From Pogona vitticeps (taxonomy: Eukaryota > Chordata > Lepidosauria > Squamata > Agamidae): a stretch of 64,000 nucleotides of DNA. The stretch is taken from contig NC_135787.1 in NCBI RefSeq assembly GCF_051106095.1, positions 156,496,001 through 156,560,000 on the forward strand, read 5' to 3'. Each line of letters begins with the position of its first letter. The first letter of the stretch is position 1. The position numbers and the translations under genes are program-made. Shown one piece after another: positions 36,801-51,800 of this stretch. The notes beneath the pieces were generated by a model. It was not told the DNA's origin, made no database searches, and was given only the letters and a program-made list of their open reading frames with translations.

Positions 36801-39800
36801 GGTCAGTTCCCTGCCTCGGGAACCGATTTTCGCTTTACGAAGATCAAAAACAGCCGGGTGCTTAAAATGGCTCCCCGCTGTGCTTAGGGATCGATTCCTC
36901 ACTATACAGGCACCGAAAATGGCCGCCGTATGGAGGATCTTCGCTGGACGGTGAGTTTTTAGCCAATTGGAACGTACTGAAGGGTTTTCAATGCGTTTCA
37001 ATGGGTTTTTAAATTTTGCTTTACGATGTTTTCGCTTAACAGCGATTTTCCTGGAACGGATTGTTGTCGTTAAGCGAGGCACCACTGTACATGTACGATT
37101 GCTTGTATTCATTGGCTTTAATCAAGATCTCAATATATTCTGTCAGTCCTTGTAATTCTAGTTATCTTTAATGTTCTCTAACTAACCAACTGTCTAATAT
37201 CTTGTCTAACCGCTTCACAGTCTTCTCTCTAACTGTCTAAACGCTTCACCATCTTTTTCCTAACTTCCTCCCTGTCCCACTCTTAACTGCCTCTCTGGCA
37301 CTCCCAGTTCCCTTGACTCTGCCCTTCCTGTCCTATCATAGGCTCCCGCATTAGAGCTGTAAAATGCCTGACAGGAATGATACGTGGGCTGTCCGCCACA
37401 ATACAGTGGTGCCTTGCATAGCAGTCGCTTCGTTTTACAACGAAATCGCTTTGCGACACATTTTTTGTGATCGCAAAAGCAATCGCTTTGCGATGTTCTC
37501 TATGGGGGAATTTCGCTTTGCGATGTTTCGGGCACCGATCATCGAAAAGCGATGATTTTTTAACAGCTGATCAGCGGTTTCAAAATGGCCACCGGGTAAA
37601 CAAAATGGCCGCCCACTGTTTTTTGGGATGGATTCCTCACTTAAGAGGCACCAGAAATGGCCACACTATGGAGGATCTTTGCAGAACGGTGAGTTTTTAA
37701 TATTGCATAGCGACGTTTTCGTTCTACAGCTATTTTTGCGGAACGAATTAACGTCGCTATGCAAGGCACCACTGTATCTAAACCTTATCTTTCTCTGATA
37801 CAAACAAACCTAGGGGACATACAAATAAAAATACAAATCACATGACCCTGTCAACAAATAAAACTAAACATAAACAACATTCCAATGTATTAGACTTGTT
37901 TGCTGGCTCTTGATTATTCGTGTTTCTTTTCGATGCCTTACAATGTGACTGGCTGAACAAACTTCAGAACACGGCCAAAGAGCCCGAAAAAACCACAATC
38001 ATTAGATCCCAGCCGTGAAAGCCTTTGCGAATACATTGAGTCAAAGAATACTTGCTAGAACTTTATAAACATATACAGCAACAATATTAACTTCTGCAAT
38101 ACCTACATTCTAGATACAGTTCTCCTATATGCCTAGGATATTGCCTTGTATCTAAAACAATTGTAGAAATTGGAAGAAAGGGTAAATTCTGCTATGCTGG
38201 TTGGAAGAACTGGAAATAGCCATTATTCTCAACCTATCTGGTATTTTTGTGCGTGTGTGGTTTTTAAAATTCTGGTACATATTGTTATGTATATTAGCAC
38301 ATGCAGGCAAAACATCTGGCTCAGATCCTAGGGAGATACAGGAAAAGGAGCGCACATTAGATTGCAATGTTTTAACTTGTAGCAAGGATTCACAATTTTC
38401 AAGTAAAAATTCCCAGAACATTTTTTTTAAAAAGCACGACAAATAAAAATAATTAAATGTTACCTGTATAATAACTGGGTCATCAAGTTTTCCTGCTCCA
38501 GGCCATTTCCACTTACGTAATATTTGTCCATCTTTATTACTCACCATGCCTCCTTTCCGATTATATATCAGTACTATGTTGCTGCTGCAGAAATCAAAAG
38601 CCAGTTTTTCAGGATATAGTTCAGTACTAGATAATAAGAATTATGCACTTTGATCGTAGCTTTATATTTTAATTAACACAATCATTTGCCTATTTATCAT
38701 TTCATCATAACTTTCTCACACAGTCTTCAAGACAGGTGTGCATCTTTTACATAAACAGACTACGCTTCTCCCTTGAAATGCACAGAACTGAGCAGTATGG
38801 TTTTGGTTATATACTCCCCCCAATAAACAAAGAAATAAACAAATGTTTCAATCAATCAATCTTCAATAAATACCATGCTGCTATCAATCTCCAAGAAGTG
38901 GCTTGAGAAAGGTGAGTCTCTAGCTTACCTAAGGCCCTGCGGTGGGCACTGCATTGGCCCCTAGTCTGAGGGCCAGTGGTTCCGCCTGCCCTCCTGGGGT
39001 GGCTCCACATGGCAGGTGGGAAGCTGAGGCAGGTCGGGGGAAGGGTGTGTATGTGTCTCTCTGTGTGTTTGAACCAACTGTTTCTGTTTTATAGTTACTA
39101 AATGGTTTAATAATGTAACTATTATTTTGTAGCTGCAAAACATGGATGGGTACAAAAAGTTCAGTATAGTTCTAATTCTTTTAATTCTTTATTTGAGGGA
39201 CCCTCCACAGGCATCAAATACATATCCCATTCTATCTTAATTGACCATAAAAACGTATCCATTCTTCTTCTATTGCTGATCCACAAACTAGTACAGGTAG
39301 AATATTCAAACTAACATCTCTATTTTAAGCATATATAAGTAGCAGAGAGATGCATACTTGCTTGATCTAGGTTAACTATATTGAGGTAAGTGTAAGAGAA
39401 GGAATATCTATAAGTATTAATAATTATTTATGCAGCACAACATTTATTTTCTAAACAAACTTGAAAGTTTTTTTGCAACTGAACTGCTAATACACTCAAG
39501 TATAGGTTAGCTCCATAATTTTCTGTTTTGCATTTCCTGTTTTTGGGAACTAACACAACAAAGTTTTTTTCTGAATCAGTGCAAGGATATCTGAAATCTA
39601 CAAGGGACATTTCTGTAGGAGAAAATGAATGAGTAGACAGGTACACCACAGAACAAGTTATTACATGGTGTGTTTTAATAGCTGTGGCTAATAATTCCAT
39701 TCAGGGCATGCAATATATGGTTTACTGTGTAAATGAAACAGAGTCTCAGTAAAGGTTATAAAACCTGTCAGCACAGCATTCATACCTGTTATGCTGTGCC

Positions 39801-42800
39801 AGTGTTATGAGCCACCCATGTCATCACACAGGTACAACCAGATGGATCAGTTTACTTCATCACACATTAGGACATTGGAGTGGGTTTGGTCACCTAATAT
39901 ATATGATCAAGGCTAGCTCTTGAAGTTAGTGTTGTCTTTTGAGAAGAATCAGAGGCACAATCACAATTTGCAAGAGAGACAGCCATGCTGGGAGGAATGT
40001 AAGATTCTCTAAACTAGGTGATGTGTTCAACACAACAGATCTGTCCTCAATACCACAACTCCTGACCTGACTGACATATGTAGCCTCCCAGGAAACTAAC
40101 TGAAATATTTCTTCCTACCTGTTTGGAATGCAAACACTGCCATTTCCAGAAGGAGTAAATGTTCCAAGCAAAGCAGAATCAGGAAAATCACTGAATATGT
40201 TGGTGTACAAGCCACCACCAGGAAGATCAGAGTAACTCTGGCAGACTGCTATGTTCCCAGAGGGATAAGTAAAGAAGTGGTCAAGGAATTTCTAGTATGA
40301 GAAAGACTTTATAATGCATTTTTTTTCTCAACACAGATAAATGTAGCTCAAATTGGTGAGTAGTGTTTAACAAATGGCAAAAGTCTAGCTGCAGATCTGT
40401 TACCAGATCTCCTGTTTGGTGTATTCTGCTCCTCTCCAATTTAGCTAAATAGATTGCATGTATATTCCATTGTTAAGGAAATTTAAAAATTAAAAACCCA
40501 CTAATAAGTGCTGAGAGATTGCTGTGATAAAGACATAGGCATCTAAAGGGTTCAGCTAGACTTTTGTCAGTTCACTAGAAAAGTGTGATGGGAGAGCACT
40601 CCAGCTCTACACCCAAAATATGTAATTATAATAATGTTAAGAATAATGGTTGCACACTCATGGGGACAGAGGCATATAAGGTACTAATCAGTAGATAAAT
40701 AAAGTGTACTACATAGAAGAGCCCAGGTAGTGTAATGGTTAAAGCATTGGGCTAGGACTTTGATCTGAGTTTTGATTCCCAGTGAACCAGGAAACTTGGG
40801 GTGTGATTAGACCGCTGCAAAGTATATGCCTGATCATATTAGAAAAGGTTGTTTTAACTCTCCTGTAAAGCAACCCTTCTGTTTTCCAGGGAATCACTCC
40901 CCACAAAGTAGAAGCCTAACATTTGGGCCAAAAACGTGCAGCTTGTGCATGGACTGGGTTGGACTGGAACACATTTCTCCATGAGTCATGTGACCAAACC
41001 ATTCTGCAAGCAGTTCAAATTTATTTCCTGCTTCATCACACCCTCAAGTTACTCTTTCTCAGATGGACTGACATATCTTTGTTGTCAATATAAAGTGGGG
41101 AGGACAAGAGCCATCTATGTCATCTTAAGCTTATTGAAGAAAAACTGGAATGCTTACTATATAAATGTAGTATATAGTATATATTTGAACCACACAAGCT
41201 TGCAAATTTTGTGTGTGTGTGTGTGGTCTAATAAGTATCACATATCCTGCCTTTATACTGTGTAAGGACTGCAAGGCTTCTTGTTTTATACATATATAAA
41301 CATCGCTGCTGTTGTTACTGTCACTGTGATTTATTAACTGGTTAAAATCGAAAGTACTACAATCTACATTCTTTTTCACAACAAAAAGTGGAAAAATGAA
41401 CTGAATACAGAACTGAAGAGTAAGCATGGGGTGGGAAAAAATTAATGGTCTGTGTGATGCAACAACTAATTACTGACTTATTTGCATTTGATCATGCTCA
41501 AATGCACTGATTCACCATGTATACATTTTTTGCCATTTATACCTTGTTGCTTCAAAATTATCCACAACAGTCTGCTTACACAGCAGTGCCCCATTCTGTT
41601 TGTGTTAAACTGACAGCAGCCAGACTTCAGAAGTCTAGCAACTCAAGACACAATGAGACTATTCATTTTCCCCAAATAGCTGCAGGTAGACATCTAGATA
41701 GTCACAGTTGTTATTTGCAAACAGAGAAAAACCAGGCAAATTAATTGGTTGGTTAAATTGTAGAAAATTTATGACTTACCTTCTAAACATTTTCATCCCA
41801 TGAATGTTTATTTTGAAATAACTCCAGTTTAAATTTACTCTCTGATAAGCGAGTGGACTGCAGCCTAAACAAAACAAATTTGTATCTTTCCTTCTTACTT
41901 CGCAGAAATCTTTCCTTCTATTACTGTCAGATGGAATTATCTTCTATTATGTAAATTCAAAGGATATTAAATCAAAGATGATCCATCCATCAATTGATAG
42001 TGCAGCTTTTTAATGCCTGGTTCAGTCTGCTTGATCACTGGTAACCGAGGTTTTTCATACAAGACCTGAGAGGAGTCTTTCTTATTCCTATAGCCTTTGA
42101 CGTATTTTGGTAAGGCTTCTTTCCTGCCATCACCATAATGACGAAGAATAAGAGTCTTGTCAAATCCTGATTCTTTCATCTTGGACCGCTGTTCAGAGCT
42201 GTTAGCATGAGTTTTAAAAGAATAGTTCTTAAGTCGGCAACTTAGGAGGCTATTTTTTTATGTTTGTGTTCTTCGTGTAGAAAAATCTACAAATAACTGT
42301 CGTATATAGCAGATGGCAATTAACTGGAACTTTTTAAGCCTATCAAATTCATGTTTTCAATTTCTTTAAAAGGTCCTTGATTCTCCCTCTGGATAACTCC
42401 ATTAGTAACAGAAAAGTAATCATTGCCAAGGCTCTACTTAATTTTTATTTATTTATTTATTTTATTTATATCCCGCCTATCTGGTCAAGCGAGGACCACT
42501 CTAGGTCAAGACTGAACACTGTTGTGATTATCATGATGCCAACAGGGGCTCTTGCACACCTCTGGCAATAGTGGAGCAGTAAGGATGAGCAGCCACTTTT
42601 TGGCTTGACACCTGACGAACTGTTAGGTAAAGGGAGAGATAAAAGGGAAAGAAGTGTAACACAGCAGATAGCTTTCTCCACTGTTTGTGCCAGGGGGTAA
42701 AGGAGGGTATTACACCAACAAGTAATATTGTTTTGGCTTTCACCAGCACAAGCCACTATTTGTACCACTTTAGTTAAAGCAGATGCACTATACTAGGCTG

Positions 42801-45800
42801 TGATTTCTGCTGGTAGACGCTGTATTTACTGCACGAGCCTTCAGGCGGCCTTATTTCAATGTCAATCTGTTTTTTTTCAGAACCTGCATATTAAACACTG
42901 TTGACTTTGCAAAGGACTTAAATTTGGGGGGAAATACCAACACCTTAATTAAACACAGCAGTTAAGCAGGAAAGCATTCCTTGTGCTCGCAATTCCAAAT
43001 ATTAACTAGAGGAAATCTAAGGAGAAACCCTGATCACAAGCCAACATTCTTTCTGTCTTGAATTCTGTAACAAGATAGCACTCAGGACACCTTTCTGCTG
43101 ACCAAGCTAGGAATAAGCACTCAATAACACTAAGTCAAGTGCCACAGTGCTGGTACAGAAGGCTGGCAAGAGTCAGCAAAATACATTGCCAAACTGAAGA
43201 TCAAGAATCCACTGCCAGGTCTCTATCCCAGCAAAGGTGAGAAATGGGGGAAAAGAAAACATACTCTCTTTCTCTTTCTCTGGGAGAGATTACTTTACAC
43301 TGTTGCTCCTGATAAATTTATACTCTAGATGAAAATTAAAAAATATATGATAATAAGAACACATGCAGCTGTAAAAACATATTTAGCTAATAGAACAGAG
43401 GCATTTAAACTTGATTCAACAAGCTTAGTTGTACACCAGTTATGATGTGCCGAAGCAATGAGAGAATTTAATCTTTCAAAAGATGCTACAATAACTGATA
43501 TTCAGAAATATTTATTCCATAGATAATGCCAATGGGGGCGAGAGGAGTTATATCGGGGTACTTATCCTCTTTCCTAAAAGCTATGATTTCTGCAAACACA
43601 GGGGTTCCAAAAAGGAACCATCTTTGCTATCTCTCTATCTATATTTGATACAGATAGAGATAATACAGAAAGACAACAGAATCACACTATATATAGTGAG
43701 CAAGTGAGAGCGACAAATGCACACACACATTTTTCCGTATATAAGACAATACTTTTGTCTAAAGTCTTTAGACTAAAAATTGAGGGTCGTCTTATACACA
43801 CAAGTGAGCTGAGGAGAGAACAAAAACAAGTGGAGGGGCGAAGGGATTAAAGCGATCCTGCCACACTTTGATCACTGCTTTCCCCCTCCACTTGCTAAGC
43901 CCCGTGGGCAAAAGGAGGGGGGAGGCAAGGATTAAAGGGCTGCAGGATCACTTTGATCACTGCTTTCCCCACCACTTCCTAAGCCCCATGGAGCGTAGCA
44001 AATGGAGGGGGAAAGCAGCAATCAAAGTGATACAAAGTATATAAAACTAATGACTTCACACCATCCTTTCCCAGTAGGTAGCTCACTAGTGAAGCTGACT
44101 GTTCACATGAATTTGCAATAATCTGATGCTACAATCCTATACACATTTACCTGAAATTAAGTCCCATGTAATTCAGTGGAGGTTGCTTTTGGCTAAAGAT
44201 ATACAGGACTGCAATGTGAATGCCTTAGCAACACAACACATCATGACCTGTGTAATTCTTTTTAAATATTGTATACTTTTAAAGCTTTTAAATATTGTCC
44301 TTTTAATGATGTAAGCTGCCTTGGTTCATTTTAAGGAGAAAGGTGGAGTAAAATATTTTAAATAAATATGAACAATCTCTGATTATCTTATTGTCCAATA
44401 TAACACTAATGCAACAGATAAAATTGAGCCTCAACAACAATATTTTAACTTAAACACAAAAGAACCCTCAACAGAAAATCTCATTTTAATACATCTGCAA
44501 CTCAGCCTTTTGTAATCTTTCCACTGCCCTGACATATGGTACTTTCCATTCTAGGTCTTTCAGGTCACAGTCAGAATGTTGAAAAACCCAACCTGTACGA
44601 AGAAATTGAAATTCATTATTAGTGAGTTGAAATACTGTAGAAAAGTCTTAAATGCCTGTCAAATTTTAACTAGCATAACAATACCTTAAAAACTTCCCAT
44701 CTAATCAATACATTTAAGATGGCCAATATGAAAAATGCATAGGAAGTTAAACTGGTATCTGGATGAACTTGTATATGAGGTTAGCATTAGGATAGGGCTG
44801 ATGTACGGTAGGTGTAAATTCTGCTTCAGTTACAAGTATTGAAGGACATCATTCTCTACCAAGTGGAGGAGACCATGCTGGCGTGGGATAATTGGAATTG
44901 TGTGTAGCCTAACATATCTGGAGTGAATAAGGTGATCATGTAAAAAAAAAAAAGGACGTGGTTTCTATATGTTTAATAGCTTCTTGAAGAGTTGCTTTTA
45001 ATGCAAGATACACCTGGTGAAATTTCCTCCTCCACATAACTATTATACGAACAGGAAGCCTGTCCCCTTCTTAATTTCTTCACTATAGAAGGATAGGCTG
45101 GGAAAAGCCTGTTCTAAAAAGCTTGCACAGATTGCTTTTTCTTAGCTTCAATTCTGCATCTCTAAAATGGGAACTGTAATTTGCCTGAAAGGGCTGAACC
45201 AATGGGAATGAACAAAATAAACAGCAAAAGGTTATGATCATGCTGTTTATTTTCTTAGACTTAAATGCAGGTACTTATTCTAGCTACAGCAGACTCATTG
45301 AATTAATAAGAATGGTTAAATCGACATGTGCAGTCTGGCAACCAAGGCTAGTAACTGGATTATGTCCTGATTCTCCAACTACAGCTCCAACTACAGTAAA
45401 ACAAAAAGCTTAATCATTTTGCTAAATTACAAGTGAAAACAAAATAAAAGTTTTTAAAAAGGACAAAAATGTGGTGGCACCTTAAAGACCAACTTTTAAA
45501 TTTTTTTAAATGTGGGCTTTCATGGAAAATTCCACTTCATCAGGCAGCTGTTTGTCTTAACTTTTTATTTTGTTTTCACCTACAGTGCTTGCACACACTA
45601 GCACGGCTACTCCTTCTACAACTACAGTATAACTCATTTTGCTAAGTGGATGAGAATGTGCATCTTCAATCCTTAATCTGGATTTGCAAATTATATCTAA
45701 CTTGGTTTTAAAATATATAAATAACATTTGAGCATATGTATGCTATAAAGCAACTAAACATGGTCTGGGATGATTAACTAAGAGTTTGATCACATGGGAA

Positions 45801-48800
45801 AATAGATTGCAAACTTGATCACTTGCAGAGCAGTCCAGTGTGATTTATTTCCCAGTGATCACACAATGTATGGGGAATGCACTCCAGCCAGACTCCTTTT
45901 TGGTCCAGATGTAGGGCTTCTGCCAAGTCAGAGCAACTGCTCAGCAGACAGTGTGGTCACATTAAGGGAGATCATTCCTTGCAAAGTGTCACTTTCTGGT
46001 ATGACCAGGTGTGTGTGCCTTTGCAGCCATCTGACTGCTTTTTAATTTCCAAGAAATAACATATGATCAAACCTTATTGAAGATAATGTGACAACATAAT
46101 TTCACCCCAACATGCAACACATATTACTTTTAAAAATAAAGGCCATCTACAATAACTTGGTTTTTATTCCCAGTTACCAGAACCACTGCTTCATTCCCCA
46201 AAACAAAGTTGCACCCTTTATTATCAGGCCTAACTGACTAAAATGAACATGGAAATACTATACCTTTCTCTTTGCACAATTTTGAAGAGAGTGAAAAGCT
46301 GATTGCTGAACCAGAATCATTGGCATATTCTTGAGAGACTGGGGCTGAACAGGATAGAAAATAAATCAAATGTCACACATGAACTGTATTACAAAATTGT
46401 TCTCAGGCAGAGAACTTAGGCTATGGAGCCAGAGGCTGGTAGTTCAATTCTGTTAAAAAAAAATTAAAACAAGTTGAAGATGTCACAAAGCTCTTAATTG
46501 TTGCAATACGCAAGCACAGACAGCCCCTTGAAGTTGTTATATATCACCACACACCTTTACTGTGAATTTTTTTTAAAGACAATTTTGGAAACAGCTAACT
46601 AGTACTAGTGTTTTTCTGCTGTTACCTTGGCTACTGAACGAAGCGTTTGGGATACAGATGAATGCTCCTGCTTTATACAGTGATCAGTTTGAAAAAAGGC
46701 TTAGGTTCTTTGCAGTTTTCATCAAAGCACTTGTACCTGTCTAACTTCAGCTGCAAGGCTATTTACTAACATCTTTCAGCAACCTTCCTCAGTTAATCAC
46801 AAGAAAACTTTAATTTTCTCTAGTTAGTATGGCTTAAGATGAAGATGACCAAATTTAGACAGACATTTTCTGGAAAGATTTAAAAGATATTAAAAATATA
46901 TATAGGAACGAATATGGAACAAATAATATTACATGCTGTATGTTAGAATGCAAACTCTCCACACTATCAGAAACATACAGGTGAAACTTGATCATGTCTC
47001 TGTTTAATAGGAATACAGTGGGACTAAAGATAAATGAAAGTAATGCACTTAGGACACTATCAGATGGCAATAAAGGATCACATTTGATTGGTCTGGAAAG
47101 GGTGCTTCACTAGTAACAGTCTCCATTAAAAAAAACCTGTTCATGCATACAGAAATCACTCCAACTCAGCTCCAAAAAAAGAACAGTACCACCATTAGAC
47201 CAAAAAGATCCAACTTCAGCACAGAGCAGGGTTGGTTTATGATCTTCTGTACATCATCTGATTGACAAGAGAATAGCTTTCATTGGACTGTGACACAAGT
47301 GGTCCAAATTACAAGCTATATCTCTGTCTGATCACACCCTTAGTCCATATTTAAAAGCACTACTCCCTTGAATGGTGGACGTTTCATTTCTTGCAAGCCA
47401 GTGTGCTTTGTTTTGTGATTTTAACCAGACATTTTTCAAGGTGAATTAAGTGATAATTTGTAAGGCATTAATTGCTAAAGAAACTGAATTGTGGAAAGAA
47501 AATTGGCTAATCTGCAAGCAAGATATATACTTCTGTGAAAACTGATTCTCACTTCTTTGCAATGGCCATAAGTTTGCAATCCAGTGTGCACTTATTTGGG
47601 ACTGGATTTGAGCATACATATATGTATTGATTGCTGCCTTGTTGTGGTGAAGGGACCTGAGTAATTCAGAGAAGCTATGGGCTATGCCGTGCAGGGACAC
47701 CCAAGACAGACAGGTCATAGTAGAGAGTTCTGACTAAATGCGATTCACCTGGAGCAGGAACTGGCAAGCCACTCCAGTATCTTTGCCAAGAAAACTCCAT
47801 GGACAGACACAAAAGGCTAAAAGATATGATGCGGGAAGATGGGCCCCTCAGGTCGGAAGGCGTCCAACATGCTACTGAGGAAGAGCAGAGGACAACTACA
47901 AGTAGCTCCAGAGCTAATGAAGTGGTTGGGTCAAAGCTGAAGGGATACTCAGCTGAGGATGCCCCTGGAAGTGAAAGGAAAGTCTGATGCTGCAAAGAAA
48001 AATACTGCACAGGAACCTGGAATGTAAGATCTATGAACCTTAGGAAGCTGGATGTGGTCAAACAGGAGATGGCAAGAATAAACATTGATATCCTGGGTGT
48101 CATTGAACTAAAATGGATGGGAATGGGCAAATTCAATTCAGACGATTATCCATATCTACTATTTTGGGCAAGAATCCCGTAGAACAAATGGAGTAGCCCT
48201 CATAGTCAACAAAAAAGTGGGAAAAGCTATTCTGGGATACAATCTCAAAAATAATAGAATGATTTCAATATGAATCCAAGGCAGACCTTCAACATCACTC
48301 TTTAAATCTGACTACTCATGATAATACACTAACACAAGTATGGAAGAAATGAAAACAGAAACATCCAGTAGCCTTTTTAAAATTATGCTTCTTTTTACAT
48401 GGTCCAGGCATTCATATAGATGTTAATCAGTCACTATTGTCTACATGGAGCTAAATATGTAATAAAATTATCACTTTAAACTTTGGAAGAAACCAGTAAT
48501 TTATCCTTACTTTTATTTAACAAAGTCCCAGGATTCTCCGATTCCTTTGCAATGCCACTAGAAAAACCAATAGTTTTTTTGCTTTTCCTTGTTATGTTTT
48601 CAGCTGTCTCATACTCAGTCAATGCAGAGGTAGATGACAATCTGCTGGACATCCCTGATGCTTGCCTTCTCCTTGAATTTACATTTTTATACACTGGTCC
48701 CTGGTAAGATTTTTTATTATACCAAGCACCTTCAATAAGATCTTTCCAACTATAGTTCAAAATATTTAAAATCCCCAGAGGCACACTTATTTTCTGTTTT

Positions 48801-51800
48801 GAAAAATGGTTCAACATATCTTCCAGCTCATGTAACACAGTAACAGCTAGGCATTGATATTGGTCCAATGAAGTTGGCTGTAGAACTTCTGAAGGTCCAT
48901 GTGAAGGCATTTGGGAAGCCTGAGTGTAAACATTCTCAGAGGTGGGTTGGAATATAAAAGGACCATATGTTTGAGGAGGAACCAGCACTTGCTTTGCTGA
49001 GCTGTTTTTCACTAGAGCACTGTTTCTTTCCATGAGTTCCTCAGTGCATCCAGGTTTCCTGCACGTGGTCAGAAATATATACAGTATAAAACAGTTAAAA
49101 GCATGGACACAAAGAGATATTTTGCCTTCAGTTCCAAAACAATGGTGAAGGACACTTTGGGCATGAAAAGGTCAAGACTCACTGTGTACACAACATGATT
49201 ATGTTGGGGCCTGAAAACATTTATGTTTTAGACTACAATTCCCAGAGTTCTCCAGCCAGCATGACTAGTGGTCTTGTTGGCTGAAGATTTCCAGGAGCTT
49301 TAGTAAAAAAAGTAATTTTTAAAGCTTTAATCTACAGATACAAAAGCTCCAACCTCCTTTGTATGTATCTTCAGACTTGCTCTTAAACTCTAGATGTAAA
49401 TGAAAGAACTTAAGCAGCTAAAAAGTATGTCCTTCCTGCTAAAATGAGAAGTACACTTTTATAGCATACTCCTTTTTAATACAAGACACAAAAAGGGAAT
49501 CTTAATTAGCAATGTGTCTTTAACAGTCTCACCATTTGAACAGTTTGGCCAATTATTTTACATGGAGATGTCAAAAGGTTAATCACTACTAGAATCTACT
49601 GGTGATTCAGAAAAACATGATTCCAAAGCATTGTAATAAATCAAGCAAGTGCTTGAAAATGACTTCCATAATCTCTTTAAATAGCAATTGGCTGTTTGTG
49701 AATCTTTTCAAAAAGAGCCTTAACACCAATAGATATGGCCAATATGCAAAAAAGTTGTTCAGTTTGGAGCCATTTTCACCTTAGAGCAGAAGTGTCTAGA
49801 TTTACAGGGACACTGGAGAAGGTGGGAGAGGAGGTGGAGACTGGGGTGAAAAAATTAGGATAAGGATGGGGACGTCGTCCATATAACAGGCTCCAATGAC
49901 TGTCGGAATGGCCAAATCGATCTTGAGGTAGTGGAAATCTCTTGCACAACTATCTCATCCATAGAGAAAACAGCAGTACTTTGTGTATCCAGTCGGCACA
50001 CCAAGTAAGAGAGCAGCAACCTTCACATAGCTGCAAAGCTGCCACTGATGTTGGTCATCGTTTATGCACCTCAAAAGTTGTTTCATGTTGTCATATGTTT
50101 CCTTCATATAGACTGTGTGACCAACGGAAAATGATGGCAAAACACTGCCATTATGCCGCAAAACAGGTTTAAGACTCTTCTTTGATTAATCAATGAACAG
50201 TCTCCACTCATCTGGATCGTGACCAATGTTGAGGGCTGCCATCACTGATGTTTTTCTAGGCTAAAATTGTACCGTCCAAACCCAGTCATAGATTTCTTTA
50301 TAGATCCAGTCAAAGATGCATTTTAGTAATTTCTAGTTTAAATTGTGATCCCTTTTCTTTATAACTCATTTATCCTCCGTCATTCCCAAGTCAAGGGTCA
50401 CATACACTGACCCAATTGCCTATCCTGAAAACTAGTCAGTCAACAATTTTAAGCACCATTTTCATTCTCAGTGATCCAGAATTGTAAAGCTAGGCTATTT
50501 ATTTCAGAAGCATTTCAGCTGTAGACCAATGTTATGAATCGCCACACACCCTGCAATTGTCCAACTGCATTTTAAAAAGCATACTAAGGTAATAGTCATC
50601 ACAACATCTTATGACAGTAATTTCTGTAAGTACTTGTTTCATGTGAAGTTACATGTGCAGTGTCTCAGTCTGCCTTTTTCATTTTCTGGCAAACACAGCT
50701 AGTTACTGAGGAACTAGGACCAGCAATTTAGAGATGGCAGCCAAACAAGTGTTATGTCAGCTGACCGGTATGCTGAAACCTGAACAGAATCTGATGTTTA
50801 GACCTCAGACAAGACTTTGCATTCTCCTCTGTTCATGACTGGTAGACCCCGGTAGAAATCAGTCAGGTTTGCTTCTCAGCAAAAGACCAGCAGTCGTAAG
50901 ATCAAATTCACGCGACGGAGTGAGCTCCCGTCGCTTGTTCCAGCTCCTGCCAACCTAGCAGTTTGAAAGCATGTAAAAATGCAAGTAAATAAATAGGTAC
51001 CACCTTGGTGGGAAGGTAACAGCTTTCTGTGTCTAGTTGCGTTGGCCTGGTGACCATGGAAACTGTTTACGGACAAACACTGGCTCTACGGCTTGGAGAT
51101 GGGGATGAGCACTGTGCCCTAGAGTCGGACATGACTGGACTAAATGTCAAGGGGAACCTTTACCTTTACCTATATTTTCTTATTTTGTTTTTGGATTGTT
51201 TTACATTGTTTTAAGCTTTTTCATGGTTACATCTAATGTTATTAATCACCTGTAGTTTACTTAAAAGAAAAGGAGAGCAGAAATGCAATAAAGTAATAAA
51301 TACATAACTTTTTTATTGGAACCTTTTCAATGGAACTTGTCACTGTTTTCTTTAAGCTGGATGCAGTTCTTTGTATTCTTCTATACTTTCTCAACCTGCC
51401 TGGAAAGCTCATTGAGTTAGATATCTGGCTGTGAAGCCAGAGGTTTGCCGTTTGATTCCCCCACTGTGCCTCCTAGGGAAAGAGCCAGCCCGTGTAGCCA
51501 TGGGCAAGCTGCATAGTCCCAAGATGCCCGCAGAAGAAAGGAATGGTACATGACTTTTGAGTATTCTCTATTTAGAAAACCCTGGAAAGGGTCAACACAA
51601 GTGAGAATTGACATGAGAGTACATCATCATCATCATCATCATCATTATACCACTTTTTAACAAATCATACTTTAATAAAAAATGTTAAAAGCCAGAAAAA
51701 AAGTATACAATCTATAATTAATTGGTCAGTTACTTTATATGAAACAATTATTACAGTGTAAGCAGAAAACAATATGACAACTACATTACCTGTGAAAGCT

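Noticed and set aside
41780-41864. Exon-like segment on - (TTTAG acceptor, AAG/GTAAGT donor) inside the AT-AC intron
   Set aside because: Its only open frame needs phases that do not fit exons 8 and 9, and including it would break the conserved IYYPSGN junction.
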